Shown: positions 18,301-26,308, numbered from the stretch's first letter. The stretch: DNA of 64,000 nt from Nocardioides luteus (GCF_014648595.1 NZ_BMRK01000002.1:62001-126000); one strand, 5' to 3'. Program-made: numbers and translations. The notes: generated by a model from the letters alone, not told the origin.

Positions 18301-18745
18301 CCAGGACGGCCTCGCCGAGGAGGTTGATGTTGAGGTCGACCCCACGGGCGCGGAGCTTCCCGACGGCCTTGCCGAGCTTGCGGTCGGTCGCGTCGATGAG
18401 CAGGTGACCGACCATCTCGCGCAGCGCGCGGCGGACGATCGGGATCACGAAGCCGGGTGCGACGACCGAGACCAGCGCGCCCAGCTTGAGCCCGAGGCGG
18501 AGGTGCCACGGCAGGAAGGCCGGGGTGTTGCGGGCGAGGTCCTGGAGCGCGGCCGCAGCGGCACGAGGGTCCTCGGGACGGATCACCCGGTCGACGAAGC
18601 CGACGGTGAAGCCGAGCCCGGCAGGGTCCTTGAGCACGTCGGCGAGGCGCTGAGCGGCGGGATCGGCCGGCTTGGTCGAAGCCGTCTCCAGCCAGCTGCG
18701 GACGAGGTGGTCTACCTCGGCGATGAGCGCGTCATTGGTGGTCAT
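15329..18745 (-). CDS. putA: Bifunctional proline dehydrogenase / L-glutamate gamma-semialdehyde dehydrogenase
   Basis: A 1138-residue enzyme oxidising proline to glutamate in two steps. Residues about 1-460 are the FAD-dependent proline dehydrogenase barrel (LGEAVLGQKEADRRL, DYVSVKVSS, FINLDMEEYRDLD, IGVAGHNLFDVAYAWLL, FEMLLGMAEGQAEAVR). Residues about 490-1000 are the NAD-dependent aldehyde dehydrogenase, with TPPWNFPLAIPTGGVAAALA, LAETSGKNALVV (general base Glu) and FGHAGQKCSAASLG (catalytic Cys). The last 140 residues form an extra alpha/beta tail usual in actinobacterial PutA. There is no N-terminal ribbon-helix-helix, so it is not its own repressor; the divergent LysR gene is the likely regulator. 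Confidence 0.97.
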   Translation of the reverse strand: MTTNDALIAEVDHLVRSWLETASTKPADPAAQRLADVLKDPAGLGFTVGFVDRVIRPEDPRAAAAALQDLARNTPAFLPWHLRLGLKLGALVSVVAPGFVIPIVRRALREMVGHLLIDATDRKLGKAVGKLRARGVDLNINLLGEAVLGQKEADRRLAGIRKLLERDDVDYVSVKVSSPVAPHAVWAYDEAVEHVVERLLPLYTYAAKASAAGTKKFINLDMEEYRDLDMTIDVFTRLLDRPELADLEAGIVLQAYLPDAMSAMMRLQEWSAARRARGGAPIKVRLVKGANLPMEHVEASLHGWPVATWSTKQDSDTNYKRVLSWALTPERMANVRIGVAGHNLFDVAYAWLLAGERQVRDSVEFEMLLGMAEGQAEAVRETVGGLLLYVPVVHPKDFDVAIAYLVRRLEEGASTENFMSAVFDLNSSEELFAREKERFVRSLAAVDETVPSPNRTQDRREPVADAPLTGGFENTADTDPHLPGNREWGKAIIARVGSSTLGDQLVADHTVASVEGVESVLEGAVGAQSDWGRKTGAERAAILRAAAVEVERHRAEWLEVAASECGKTLDQGDPEVSEAIDFLNYYASLAEELDTVDGAHQVPVRLTLVTPPWNFPLAIPTGGVAAALAAGSAVVIKPAPQAKRCGSVLVETLWAAGVPKEVLRLVHVPENEVGGALIASPLVDRLILTGAFDTAELFRSFRSDLPLLAETSGKNALVVTPDADLDLAVKDLVYSAFGHAGQKCSAASLGILVGSVASSRRFRDQLVDAVTSLKVGYPTDPTVQVGPIIEPASGKLLRALTTLAPGEEWLVRPRQLDDTGRLWSPGVKTGVKRGSEFHLTEYFGPVLGLIEASTLDEAIEIQNEVDYGLTAGIHSLDRAEISQWLDTVEAGNAYVNRGITGAIVRRQPFGGWKKSAVGAGTKAGGPNYLVGLSDWVPAPATTLAKPSVAVQKLIDDARRLGIEELDVLERGAGSDASVWAREFGLARDVSDLTAEINVLRYSQVPVTIRYEGGPIAHLLRVLAAGLTAGAPVTVSVASTLDEATASLVRAHCARYVVEDAAAWSATLSGHDAPGRVRLLGGTREAFAEASGGRVDIALYAQPVVEAGRVEMLTFLREQAVSVTAHRFGSPTPLVKNLF

Positions 18746-18826
18746 AGACCGAGTATGCGACCGGGATCACGTAAGATAAAGCGATGTTTCCTGGAGATTA
18801 TTCGTAAGCAGACCTGAAGGTTCCAG

Positions 18827-19741
18827 ATGCTCGACGTACGCCGCCTCCGCCTGCTCGCCGAGCTCGCCGCCCGCGGCACCCTGGCCGAGGTCGCCGAGGC
18901 GCTCCACCAGAGCCCGTCCTCGGTCTCCCAGCAGCTCGGTCAGCTCGAGCGCGAGGTCGGCGTGCCACTGCTGCGGAAGGCCGGCCGGCGGGTCCAGCTC
19001 ACCGCCGCGGCCGAGGTGCTCGTCGAGCACACCGTCGAGATCCTGGCCCGGCTCGAGGCGGCGGAGGCGGCCGTCACCGCGCTCGGGGACGACACCGCCG
19101 GCACCGTCCGGGTCGCCGTCTTCCAGTCCGTGGCGCTCGCCTACATGCCGCAGGCCCTCGCCGACCTCACCCAGCGCCACCCACGGCTGCGGGTGATGCT
19201 CTCCCAGCGTGCCCCCGAGCAGGCGCTCCACGACCTCGCCCTGCGCGAGCTCGACCTCGTGGTCGCCGAGCACTACCCCGACCACGGTGCCCCGCACTTC
19301 GACGGGCTCGACCGCCAGCCGCTCACCACCGACCGGCTCCGGCTTGCCGTCCCGCCCCGCAGCTCCGGAGAGCCCTGGGACTCGATCACCTCGCTCGCCG
19401 ATGCCGGCCGGGTGCCATGGGCGATGGAGCCGCCGGGCACGGCGTCACGCCACTGGATCGAGGAGCAGTGCCGACGGGCCGGGTTCGAGCCCGAGGTCCG
19501 CTACGAGACCGACGACGTCGAGGCCCACGTCGCGCTGGTGGAGACCGGCAACGCGGTGGCCCTCCTCTCCGACCTGATGCGCGTGCGCCACCGCACCGCG
19601 GTGCGGCTCATCGAGCTGCCGGGGGCGCCGCGGCGTACGGTCTTCACGGCGACCCGCACCGCCATCGCCGACTCGCCGGGGATCCTCGCCTGCCGCTCGG
19701 CACTGGCCCGCGTGGTGCCGTCCGACCTGGAGCTGCCCTAG
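18827..19741 (+). CDS. LysR family transcriptional regulator, probable putA activator
   Basis: A 304-residue LysR regulator. The N-terminal winged helix is MLDVRRLRLLAELAARGTLA through PSSVSQQLGQLEREVGVPLL (residues 1-50), followed by the linker helix and a periplasmic-binding-protein-like effector domain (VRVAVFQSVALAYMPQAL to the end). GAAGG upstream serves as ribosome site. It faces putA across 81 bp, the standard LysR-target arrangement, so proline or pyrroline-5-carboxylate is the likely inducer (inference). Its TAG stop overlaps the stop of the convergent tetR gene (19738-19741). Confidence 0.93.
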   Translation: MLDVRRLRLLAELAARGTLAEVAEALHQSPSSVSQQLGQLEREVGVPLLRKAGRRVQLTAAAEVLVEHTVEILARLEAAEAAVTALGDDTAGTVRVAVFQSVALAYMPQALADLTQRHPRLRVMLSQRAPEQALHDLALRELDLVVAEHYPDHGAPHFDGLDRQPLTTDRLRLAVPPRSSGEPWDSITSLADAGRVPWAMEPPGTASRHWIEEQCRRAGFEPEVRYETDDVEAHVALVETGNAVALLSDLMRVRHRTAVRLIELPGAPRRTVFTATRTAIADSPGILACRSALARVVPSDLELP

Positions 19742-20418
19742 GCAGGATCGCCGCTGAGGAACTCCTCGAGGGGCTGGTCGTGGTCGATCACCAGGCCGTA
19801 CGCAGTGGTCCGGGTGTCGATCATGGCGAGCACCGCCTCGGTGACGACCGAGGTCAGGTGCTCGGCGTCCGGGATGCGCTCGCCCAGGTGCACCCAGCGG
19901 CGTACGGCTCCGAAGACCATCCCGATCAGGCCGTAGATCAGGGGGTCGACGGCCTTCTTGTCGACCTCGGAGACCTCCACGCCGCTCAGCTCGAACGCGG
20001 TCAGGATCAGCTCCTTGATCCGCTCGGCGATCCGGTCGAGGCCCTGCTGCAGCGGACCGCTGCCGTTGGGCGCGGTGTCGACGTCGGCGACCTGATGGAG
20101 GAGCGGGTGCTCGAGCGCCCAGTTGACGTAGGCGCCGACGGTGCGGGAGATGATCTGCCGGATCGATCCGGTCAGCTCCATCGCCGGGAAGAGCTTGGCC
20201 CACAGACCGTCCAGGATGTCGGCCTGGATGGCGAGGTCGAGCTCGCGCCGGTCGGCGAAATGGCGGTAGACCACCGACCGGGAGAGCCCGGCGGCCTGAC
20301 CGATCGCCTGCAGACTGACGTTGACGCCCTCGGTCTCGATCAGACCGATGGCGGCGTCGACGATGCGCTTACGGCGGTCATCGTTGTGTCGCTTCCAGCG
20401 AACTGCCCGGCCATCCAT
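19738..20418 (-). CDS. TetR family transcriptional regulator
   Basis: A 226-residue TetR-type repressor. The helix-turn-helix region is RRKRIVDAAIGLIETEG, then SLQAIGQAAGLSRSVVYRHF and ADRRELDLAI (residues 15-60). The remainder is the helical ligand-binding and dimer domain. It lies 72 bp downstream of the monooxygenase gene on the same strand. A perfect 7-bp-arm inverted repeat (20420-20440) touches its start codon and is the likely autoregulatory site. Candidate targets are itself and the flavin monooxygenase; ligand unknown. Confidence 0.93.
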   Translation of the reverse strand: MDGRAVRWKRHNDDRRKRIVDAAIGLIETEGVNVSLQAIGQAAGLSRSVVYRHFADRRELDLAIQADILDGLWAKLFPAMELTGSIRQIISRTVGAYVNWALEHPLLHQVADVDTAPNGSGPLQQGLDRIAERIKELILTAFELSGVEVSEVDKKAVDPLIYGLIGMVFGAVRRWVHLGERIPDAEHLTSVVTEAVLAMIDTRTTAYGLVIDHDQPLEEFLSGDPA

Positions 20419-20419
20419 G

Positions 20420-20440
20420 GTGGGACCATCGTAGTCCCAC
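20420..20440. promoter_or_regulatory. Probable TetR operator at the tetR start
   Basis: GTGGGAC (20420-20426), 7-bp spacer, GTCCCAC (20434-20440), immediately upstream of the tetR ATG at 20418. Binding here would block transcription or translation start. I did not find the same sequence in front of the monooxygenase gene. Confidence 0.65.
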
Positions 20441-20490
20441 GTACTTCACGCTGGGTCGGGAACGGGCGTCGCAGTAACCTCGAACGGCTC

Positions 20491-22005
20491 TCAGGCGAAG
20501 CGGATCACACCGTCGGCGACCGGTGCGCCGAGCGCGCGCATGTCGACGAGATAGTTCTGCTTCGCCGACCACGGCGCCCGGTCGCCGGCCTTCGGCATCA
20601 GGTCCAGCGACCGCTGGATGTAGCCGGAGGCCAGATCCATGAACGGCCGCTCCTCGACACTCGGGTCGCGGCTGATCGAGGCGACGTCGTAGCCGTTCTC
20701 GCCCATGAAGTCGAGCAGCCGGATCACGTAGTCGGTGACCAGGTCGGCCTTGAGCGTCCAGGAGGCGTTGGTGTAGCCGATGGTGTAGGCGAAGTTGGGC
20801 ATCCCGGTGAGCATCAGACCCTTGTAGGCCATCTGCTCGGGGATCCTGATGGGCTCTCCGTCGACCGTGAATTCGAGACCGCCGAAGAGGCGCAGGTTGA
20901 GCCCGGTGGCCGAGATGACGATGTCGGCCTCGAGCGTCTCACCCGACTCCAGCTCGATGCCCTTCGGCACGAACGTCTTGATCCGGTCGGTCACGACCGC
21001 GGCGTACCCCTCGCGGATCGACTTGATCATGTCGCCGTCGGGGACGAAGCAGATGCGCTGGTCCCAGGGGTCGTAGGGCGGGGTGAAGTGCTTGTCGACG
21101 TACGCGACCGCCTCCTCCGGGCTCATGCCGGGCCGGTTCTCGTTGCCGGTGAGGCCGTTGATCCACTGGTCGCGGATCGCCTTCTTGATGACCCCGGGCG
21201 CGCGGCGGGCGAGCTGATAGGAGCCCACGGTGAGCAGGACGTTCTCCCAGCGCACCGCCTCGTGGCCGATCTTCTCGCGCAGCCGCCTGAACGGCAGCCG
21301 GCCGAGCAGCCGGAACGGCGCGGTCTTCAGCAGCGACGCGATCGCGTCCTGCCCCGGTCGGGACAGGATGTACGTCGGGGTGCGCTGCAGCATCGTCACC
21401 TTCTCGGCCTTGTCGCTGCCGGCACCGGCGAGGTTGGGCAGCAGGGTGACCGCGGTCGCGCCCGAGCCGATGATGACGACCTTCTTGCCGGCGTAGTCGA
21501 GGTCCTCGGGCCAGTGCTGCGGGTGCACGAAGGTCCCCTCGAAGTCGTCGAGGCCGGCGAACTCCGGCTGGTAGCCGTTGTCGTAGTCGTAGTAGCCCGA
21601 GCAGTTCCACAGGAAGCCGGCGGTGATCTCGCTCGGGCCGTCAGCGGTCTCGACGGAGACGGTCCACTGCTTGTCCTCGGAGCTCCAGGCGGCGCCGGTG
21701 ACCTTGTGGCCGTAGTGGATCAGCTTGTCGACGCCGTAGTCCTTCGCTGTCTGGCGCAGGTAGTCGCGGATCTGGTGGCCGTCGGCGAGCGCCTGCGCGC
21801 TCTCCCACGGGCGCCAGCGGAAGGCGAAGGTGAACATGTCGGAGTCGGATCGGATGCCCGGGTAGCGGAACAGGTCCCAGGTGCCGCCGCTGGCCTCGCG
21901 CTGCTCGAGGATCGCGAGCGACTTTCCGGGGAGGCGCTCGCGGAGCTGTGCGGCCGCTCCGATGCCGGACACACCGGCCCCGATGATCAGTACGTCGACA
22001 TGCAT
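20491..22005 (-). CDS. Flavin-containing monooxygenase, Baeyer-Villiger type
   Basis: A 504-residue FAD/NADPH monooxygenase from ATG 22005, which places the FAD Rossmann motif at the N-terminus (VLIIGAGVSGIGAAAQL). The Baeyer-Villiger fingerprint FxGxxxHxxxW is present as FEGTFVHPQHW, and the NADPH motif is VIIGSGATAVTL. SGGTWDLFRYPGIRSDSDM is the conserved FAD-side segment. Such enzymes insert oxygen next to a ketone to give esters or lactones, or oxidise heteroatoms. The length and the FRYPGIRSDSDM form resemble the EtaA/MymA-like group of mycobacteria (inference). TetR follows downstream. Confidence 0.92.
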   Translation of the reverse strand: MHVDVLIIGAGVSGIGAAAQLRERLPGKSLAILEQREASGGTWDLFRYPGIRSDSDMFTFAFRWRPWESAQALADGHQIRDYLRQTAKDYGVDKLIHYGHKVTGAAWSSEDKQWTVSVETADGPSEITAGFLWNCSGYYDYDNGYQPEFAGLDDFEGTFVHPQHWPEDLDYAGKKVVIIGSGATAVTLLPNLAGAGSDKAEKVTMLQRTPTYILSRPGQDAIASLLKTAPFRLLGRLPFRRLREKIGHEAVRWENVLLTVGSYQLARRAPGVIKKAIRDQWINGLTGNENRPGMSPEEAVAYVDKHFTPPYDPWDQRICFVPDGDMIKSIREGYAAVVTDRIKTFVPKGIELESGETLEADIVISATGLNLRLFGGLEFTVDGEPIRIPEQMAYKGLMLTGMPNFAYTIGYTNASWTLKADLVTDYVIRLLDFMGENGYDVASISRDPSVEERPFMDLASGYIQRSLDLMPKAGDRAPWSAKQNYLVDMRALGAPVADGVIRFA

Positions 22006-22047
22006 GCCGGCCAGGTTACCCGGAAGTATGTGATTGCGACACCCTGT

Positions 22048-22065
22048 CTCGCAAACATTTGCAAG
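22048..22065. promoter_or_regulatory. Pseudo-palindrome upstream of the monooxygenase gene
   Basis: CTCGCAAACATTTGCAAG: eight-base arms with one mismatch around CA, 43-60 bp upstream of the monooxygenase start, in an AT-richer patch. It could be a repressor site for that promoter. It does not match the tetR-proximal repeat at 20420-20440. Confidence 0.45.
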
Positions 22066-22275
22066 CATGCCGATCTCCACCGTTGATCAACGGCACGGCA
22101 AAACAAGGGCAGCCCACCTTCCACCCCTGTGAACGCAGTCACTACGCTGCGGTTCGCAGCTGTGGGGGCGGCATGCATCCACAGCGGTCTTCGGGTCTCT
22201 TCACCCGTCGCTTTCGATGGCTGAGCTGCGCGCGGACCGCACCGTGCGGTCACCAGGTCTTCGAAAGGTTTTCGA

Positions 22276-23094
22276 GTGTTGAACTTCGTACGCGCCGGCG
22301 CGGTTGTCGCGGGCGTCGCCCTTGCCGGGCTGGCGGCCACCCCGGCCTTCGCCACCGGTGACCACGGCGACCCGGCCGGCAACAACGGCACCGTCAAGGT
22401 CATCCAGCACGGCAACATCGACGACGTCCCGGACAACCAGCCGCACACGGGCTGCTCCCTCGACGTCGAGTGGTACGGCTTCGACGAGGGCGTGGACATC
22501 GTCTCCAAGATCGCCTTCGAGCTGCACGCCCCGACCCTCGGCGGCGAGCTCACCGTCGACGGCCCTAGCGAGGTGCACGTCGGTGGCGACGCGGCCAGCG
22601 GCGCCGGCACCGAGACCGGCCTCGACGCGCGCCAGACCTACACGCTCTCCGCGACCGGTCTGGCCCACCCGAAGCAGGGCTTCCACGCCAAGGTCACCAT
22701 CCACACGCCGGGCAGCATCGGCAACGACACCAAGACCAAGGTCTTCTGGTTCCAGAACTGCGCCGCCGAGGAGGAGCCGACCCCGTCGCCGGTCCCGTCC
22801 GAGGAGCCTTCGGAGCCGGCCGCTTCCGAGGAGCCGTCGGACGTGCCGTCCGAGGGCACCGCCGAGCCGACCCCGGTCGCTGACGAGCCCGAGCCCGCCG
22901 AGGAGTCCTCCGAGGCTCCGGTCGCCGACAGCGAGGTGCCGACCAACATCGACGCCGGTCTCGCCGGCGAGAGCGACTCCCCCGTGCCCGCGATGTGGCC
23001 GCTGCTGGCCATGCTCGCCGGCGCTGCCGCCGCCGGCACCGCGCTCGTCGTGGTCCTGCGTCGCCGGGCCGCCGCTCTGGTCCACAAGGACTGA
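22276..23094 (+). CDS. Secreted, membrane-anchored surface protein of unknown function
   Basis: A 272-residue protein. The start is GTG 22276, with AAAGG inside a small hairpin (TCGAAA/TTTCGA, 22261-22274) that may modulate translation. A signal peptide (FVRAGAVVAGVALAGLAATP, cleavage after AFA) leads into a compact beta domain of about 140 residues with two Cys (HTGCSLD, FQNCAAE). A long acidic Pro/Ser/Glu linker (about 170-235) follows, then a membrane helix (PLLAMLAGAAAAGTALVVVL) and RRR. This is the wall-spanning anchor layout of actinobacteria. There is no LPXTG, so the anchor is by the helix. A strong terminator follows; the gene is a single unit. Confidence 0.85.
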   Translation: MLNFVRAGAVVAGVALAGLAATPAFATGDHGDPAGNNGTVKVIQHGNIDDVPDNQPHTGCSLDVEWYGFDEGVDIVSKIAFELHAPTLGGELTVDGPSEVHVGGDAASGAGTETGLDARQTYTLSATGLAHPKQGFHAKVTIHTPGSIGNDTKTKVFWFQNCAAEEEPTPSPVPSEEPSEPAASEEPSDVPSEGTAEPTPVADEPEPAEESSEAPVADSEVPTNIDAGLAGESDSPVPAMWPLLAMLAGAAAAGTALVVVLRRRAAALVHKD

Positions 23095-23111
23095 GCCCAC
23101 CGCGTAACGAG

Positions 23112-23154
23112 AACGGCGCGGCGTACGACCTCCTGGGTCGTACGCCGCGCCGTT
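23112..23154 (+). terminator. Strong terminator after the surface-protein gene
   Basis: Arms 23112-23130 and 23136-23154 give a 19-bp perfect stem (core GGCGCGGCGTACGACC) with a five-base loop, followed by TTCTGT. It also sits just beyond the end of the convergent racemase gene and may serve both. Confidence 0.88.
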
Positions 23155-23163
23155 TCTGTCGGG

Positions 23164-24342
23164 TCAGTCCTGGAAGGCCGCGCCCTTCTCGATCAACGCG
23201 TCGGCGTCGGTGATGCCCCAGGCCGCCAGGGCCTCGCGGGTGTGCTGGCCGGCGCTGGCGGCCGGTCCGGCACCCAGGGTGGAAGCGGTCCGGCTGAACC
23301 GCGGGGCCGGGGCGGGCTGAGTGACGCCCTCGTGGGTGACGTACGTCTGCCGTGCCTGCAGGTGCGGGTGGGAGGCGGCCTCGGAGGGGGTGAGCACGGG
23401 CGCGACGCAGGCGTCGGTGCCCTCGAAGAGCTCGGCCCACTCGGCCATCGTCTTCGACGCGAAGGTCTTGGCGAAGAGGTCGCGCATCTCGTCGTAGCGC
23501 TCCATCTCGTACTGCCCCGGGCACACCCCGTCGAGCCCGAGCCTGGTCACCATCTCGGCGAAGAACTTGCCCTCCAGCGCCCCGACCGCGACCTGGCGGC
23601 CGTCGGCGGTGTCGTAGAGCCCGTAGAACGGCATCGCGCCGTCGAGCAGGTTGCTCATCCGCTGCTCGTGCCAGCTGCCGGAGGCGAGCATGCCGGAGAT
23701 CATCGTGGCGAGGTGTGCGGTGCCGTCCACGATCGCGGCGTCGACGACCTGTCCCTGCCCGGTCGTCTTCGACTCGACGAGCGCGGCGAGGATGCCCATC
23801 ACCAGATAGGTCGATCCGCCACCGAAGTCGCCGAGCAGGTTGAGCGGGAAGTGCGGGCGGTCGCGGTCCTGGCCGAGCCCGTTGAGCACGCCGGTGGTGG
23901 CGATGTAGGTGAGGTCGTGCCCGGCCGACTGGGCCAGCGGGCCGTCCTGACCCCATCCGGTCATCCGGCCATAGACGAGGCGCGGGTTTCGCTCCAGGCA
24001 GGTGTCGGGCCCCAGGCCGAGCCGGTCGGTGACGCCCGGGCGCAGCCCCTCGATCAGCACGTCGGCGGTCTCGACCAGTCGCAGCACCGTCTCGACGGCG
24101 TCCGGGTTCTTGAGGTCCAGCGCGATGCTCGGACGGCCGCGGGTGAGCAGGTCGCCCGCACCGCCGCCGAGCACGTTGCCGCCCGGGCGGTCGACCCTGA
24201 TCACGTCCGCGCCCATGTCGGCGAGGATGGTGCAGGCGTGCGGTCCCGGACCGATCCCCGCCAGCTCCACCACCTTGACCCCGCGGAGGGGGCCGGTGCC
24301 CTGGCCCAGTGTCACTGTGGATTTCTCCGTCGACTCAGTCAT
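23164..24342 (-). CDS. Alpha-methylacyl-CoA racemase / CaiB-BaiF CoA-transferase family III protein
   Basis: A 392-residue family III enzyme from ATG 24342. The N-terminus GVKVVELAGIGPGPHACTIL and ADMGADVIRVDRPGG is the form seen in alpha-methylacyl-CoA racemases such as mycobacterial MCR. That supports racemisation of 2-methyl-branched acyl-CoAs, letting them enter beta-oxidation, over CoA transfer. The expected catalytic His and Asp fall in SAGHDLTYIA and NLLGDFGGGS. It is slightly longer than MCR at the C-terminus. It stands alone, convergent with the surface-protein gene and divergent from the kinase gene, and fits the fatty-acid theme of the region. Confidence 0.9.
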   Translation of the reverse strand: MTESTEKSTVTLGQGTGPLRGVKVVELAGIGPGPHACTILADMGADVIRVDRPGGNVLGGGAGDLLTRGRPSIALDLKNPDAVETVLRLVETADVLIEGLRPGVTDRLGLGPDTCLERNPRLVYGRMTGWGQDGPLAQSAGHDLTYIATTGVLNGLGQDRDRPHFPLNLLGDFGGGSTYLVMGILAALVESKTTGQGQVVDAAIVDGTAHLATMISGMLASGSWHEQRMSNLLDGAMPFYGLYDTADGRQVAVGALEGKFFAEMVTRLGLDGVCPGQYEMERYDEMRDLFAKTFASKTMAEWAELFEGTDACVAPVLTPSEAASHPHLQARQTYVTHEGVTQPAPAPRFSRTASTLGAGPAASAGQHTREALAAWGITDADALIEKGAAFQD

Positions 24343-24451
24343 GCCCGAGATCCTCGCAGAGTCGCGTCCTCCCCGCCCGGCGTGACTGGATACCGGAGCC
24401 GATTCCGATACGCTCCGAGACACACTCGCCGGTGCCACAGGAGCAGAGAAG

Positions 24452-26308
24452 TTGTCTCGGGAAATCCCCACGTCCCCCCAGTCCGCACAGTCCAGCCCAC
24501 TGACCGCGAACGATCCCCGGGAGATGGGTCCCTACACGCTCGTCGGCCGCATCGGTCACGGTGGCATGGGCGTCGTCTACCTGGGTGAGGACGCCGACGG
24601 CACCAAGGTGGCGGTGAAGGCGATCCTCCCCGAGCTCACCTCCGACCCGGGCTTCCGGGCGCGGTTCGAGCGGGAGATCGAGGCCGCCAAGAAGGTGGAG
24701 AGCCGGTTCACCGCGCGCGTCCTCGACGCCGACCCGGCCGCCGACCAGCCTTGGATGGCGAGCGAGTACGTCGCCGACCCGCCGCTCAGCAAGCTGGTCA
24801 GCTCCGGGCAGCGGCTCTCCGAGATCGACGTACGCCAGCTGGTCGCCGGGACCGTCGAGGCGCTCGCCGCGGTGCATGCTGCCGGGCTCGTCCACCGCGA
24901 CATCAAGCCGGGGAACATTCTCTACGGCACTGATCACGGCTCCGGTGATCCGTGCGTCATCGACATGGGCATCGCCCGCTCCGTCGACGGCACCGCGCTC
25001 ACCCAGACCGGCAAGGCAGTCGGCACCTACGGCTACCAGGCACCGGAGCAGGTCCAGACCGGCACGTTCTCGAGCGCCGTCGACATCTGGGCGCTCGGCC
25101 TGGTCGCCTTCGTCGCCGCCACCGGACGCTGGCCGTTCAGCGGTGAGATCGGCTCGATGGGTCACCTCCTCAAGGGCGAGTCGCCCAATCTGAGCCTCTG
25201 CCCGGACTACCTGCGCCCGCTGGTCGCCGCATGCCTGGCCGATGAGCCGACCGCGCGCCCTTCCGCCGCGGACATCCTGGCCACCAACGGCGACTGGGCC
25301 CTGCTGCCCGCCCCGGCCACCTCCGAGGAGGAGACGGCCGTCGGCGTACTGCCGCCGGAGCTCACCGGCGGGATCGCTCGCGCCCCGCTCCCCGCCGCGG
25401 CGGTCTCCGGCAACACCGCCGATCTGCCCACCCAGGCGCCCACGCTCGCGGATCCCGCACCCTCCGGTCGGCGCCGCTGGAAGGCCGCTGTGCTGGCTGC
25501 GGCGGCCGTGGTCCTGATCTCCGCAGGCGTCGCGGTCGCCGCCAACCCGGGCCTCCTGCCCGGTGGCGAGGAGGCACCGAAGGTCGGCGAGGTCTCGCCG
25601 TCGACCGAGCCGTCCACCGGCGAGAGCAGCACCGCGCCGACCGCACCGGCCGGCGGGACGGTCCAGGATCCTGGCTGGGACCCGGGCGTCGAGGAGAAGC
25701 CGGAGGACGACGGCTCGGAGGACGAGGTCGAGACGCCGCCCAGCAGCGGCACCGCCACCGACGAGGCCACTCCCTCGGAGTCGCCGGAGGAGACCGCCAC
25801 TGCGCCCAGCGAGCCGACCAGCGAGCCGGCGACCTCTGCTCCGACGGAGGAGCCGACCGGGTCGGTGACCATCCAGCCGACCGGGGGCCGGAGGAGGAGC
25901 CGGAGGGGACTGCTTCTCCCTGAGGGTGTTTGTGCGTGGGGGGGTCTCGACAGGCTCGACCAGCGGGGCGCGTGGGGTCTCGACAGGCTCGACCAGCGGG
26001 GCGGGAGGGGTTTCGACAAGCTCGACCAGCGGGGCGCGAGGGGTCTCGACAGGCTCGACCTCCGGGGCGCGTGGGGTCTCGACAAGCTCGACCAGCGGGG
26101 CGCGAGGGGTCTCGACAGGCTCGACCTCCGGGGCGCGTGGGGTCTCGACAAGCTCGACCTCCGGTGGCCTCCGGGGCGTTTGAGAGCCGGATCACACCTG
26201 GTCTTGGGTTGGATCGATCAAGGTGGCCGGGCGTCGGCGGGTGCCGATAATCAAGCCTGGCGAGGTGTGCCGCCCGCCCTTCCCGAGCAACCGAAAGTTG
26301 AGCTGTGA
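24452..26308 (+). CDS. Membrane-linked Ser/Thr protein kinase, apparent 3' frameshift into repeat DNA
   Basis: A PknB-type (Hanks) kinase. TTG start 24452 follows AGGAG. Domain order: glycine loop RIGHGGMGVVYLG, Lys56 (VAVKAI), HRDIKPGN (148-155), DMG instead of DFG at 171-173, GTYGYQAPEQ, an APE-like loop; then a membrane helix near 345-367 (AAVLAAAAVVLISAGVAVAA) and a Pro/Ser/Thr/Glu-rich outer tail. After SVTIQPTGG the frame changes abruptly to an Arg-rich stretch and seven 11-residue repeats (GLDRLDQRGAW-like) encoded by the 33-bp repeat array. One extra G in the run 25883-25887 would restore PTGGPEEEPEGTASP and a TGA at 25921-25923. The open frame ends at 26308, overlapping the next gene. 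Kinase core certain; the end is doubtful. Confidence 0.85.
   Translation: MSREIPTSPQSAQSSPLTANDPREMGPYTLVGRIGHGGMGVVYLGEDADGTKVAVKAILPELTSDPGFRARFEREIEAAKKVESRFTARVLDADPAADQPWMASEYVADPPLSKLVSSGQRLSEIDVRQLVAGTVEALAAVHAAGLVHRDIKPGNILYGTDHGSGDPCVIDMGIARSVDGTALTQTGKAVGTYGYQAPEQVQTGTFSSAVDIWALGLVAFVAATGRWPFSGEIGSMGHLLKGESPNLSLCPDYLRPLVAACLADEPTARPSAADILATNGDWALLPAPATSEEETAVGVLPPELTGGIARAPLPAAAVSGNTADLPTQAPTLADPAPSGRRRWKAAVLAAAAVVLISAGVAVAANPGLLPGGEEAPKVGEVSPSTEPSTGESSTAPTAPAGGTVQDPGWDPGVEEKPEDDGSEDEVETPPSSGTATDEATPSESPEETATAPSEPTSEPATSAPTEEPTGSVTIQPTGGRRRSRRGLLLPEGVCAWGGLDRLDQRGAWGLDRLDQRGGRGFDKLDQRGARGLDRLDLRGAWGLDKLDQRGARGLDRLDLRGAWGLDKLDLRWPPGRLRAGSHLVLGWIDQGGRASAGADNQAWRGVPPALPEQPKVEL
25941..26173. 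repeat. Seven tandem 33-bp repeats (GGTCTCGACAGGCTCGACC family)
   Basis: Seven units at exact 33-bp steps, with the TCTCGACA landmark at 25945, 25978, 26011, 26044, 26077, 26110 and 26143. Each has GGTCTCGACAGGCTCGACCA or close (CAAGC for CAGGC, CCTCC for CCAGC), then GCGGGGCGCGT-like filler. The pattern alternates between types A and B after unit 3, suggesting duplication of a two-unit block. Because 33 is divisible by three, most frames stay open on both strands. Single relatives occur at 12056, 15306, 30327-30353, 33731-33753 and 45764-45786. Confidence 0.95.

Noticed and set aside
22059-22361. 100-residue plus-strand ORF overlapping the start of the surface-protein gene
   Set aside because: It overlaps a gene with a clear signal peptide and anchor and has no recognisable features of its own.
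25930-26308. Repeat-rich C-terminus of the kinase as a genuine domain
   Set aside because: The tail is the translation of a non-coding tandem repeat that is open in several frames, and a single added G restores a natural tail and stop.
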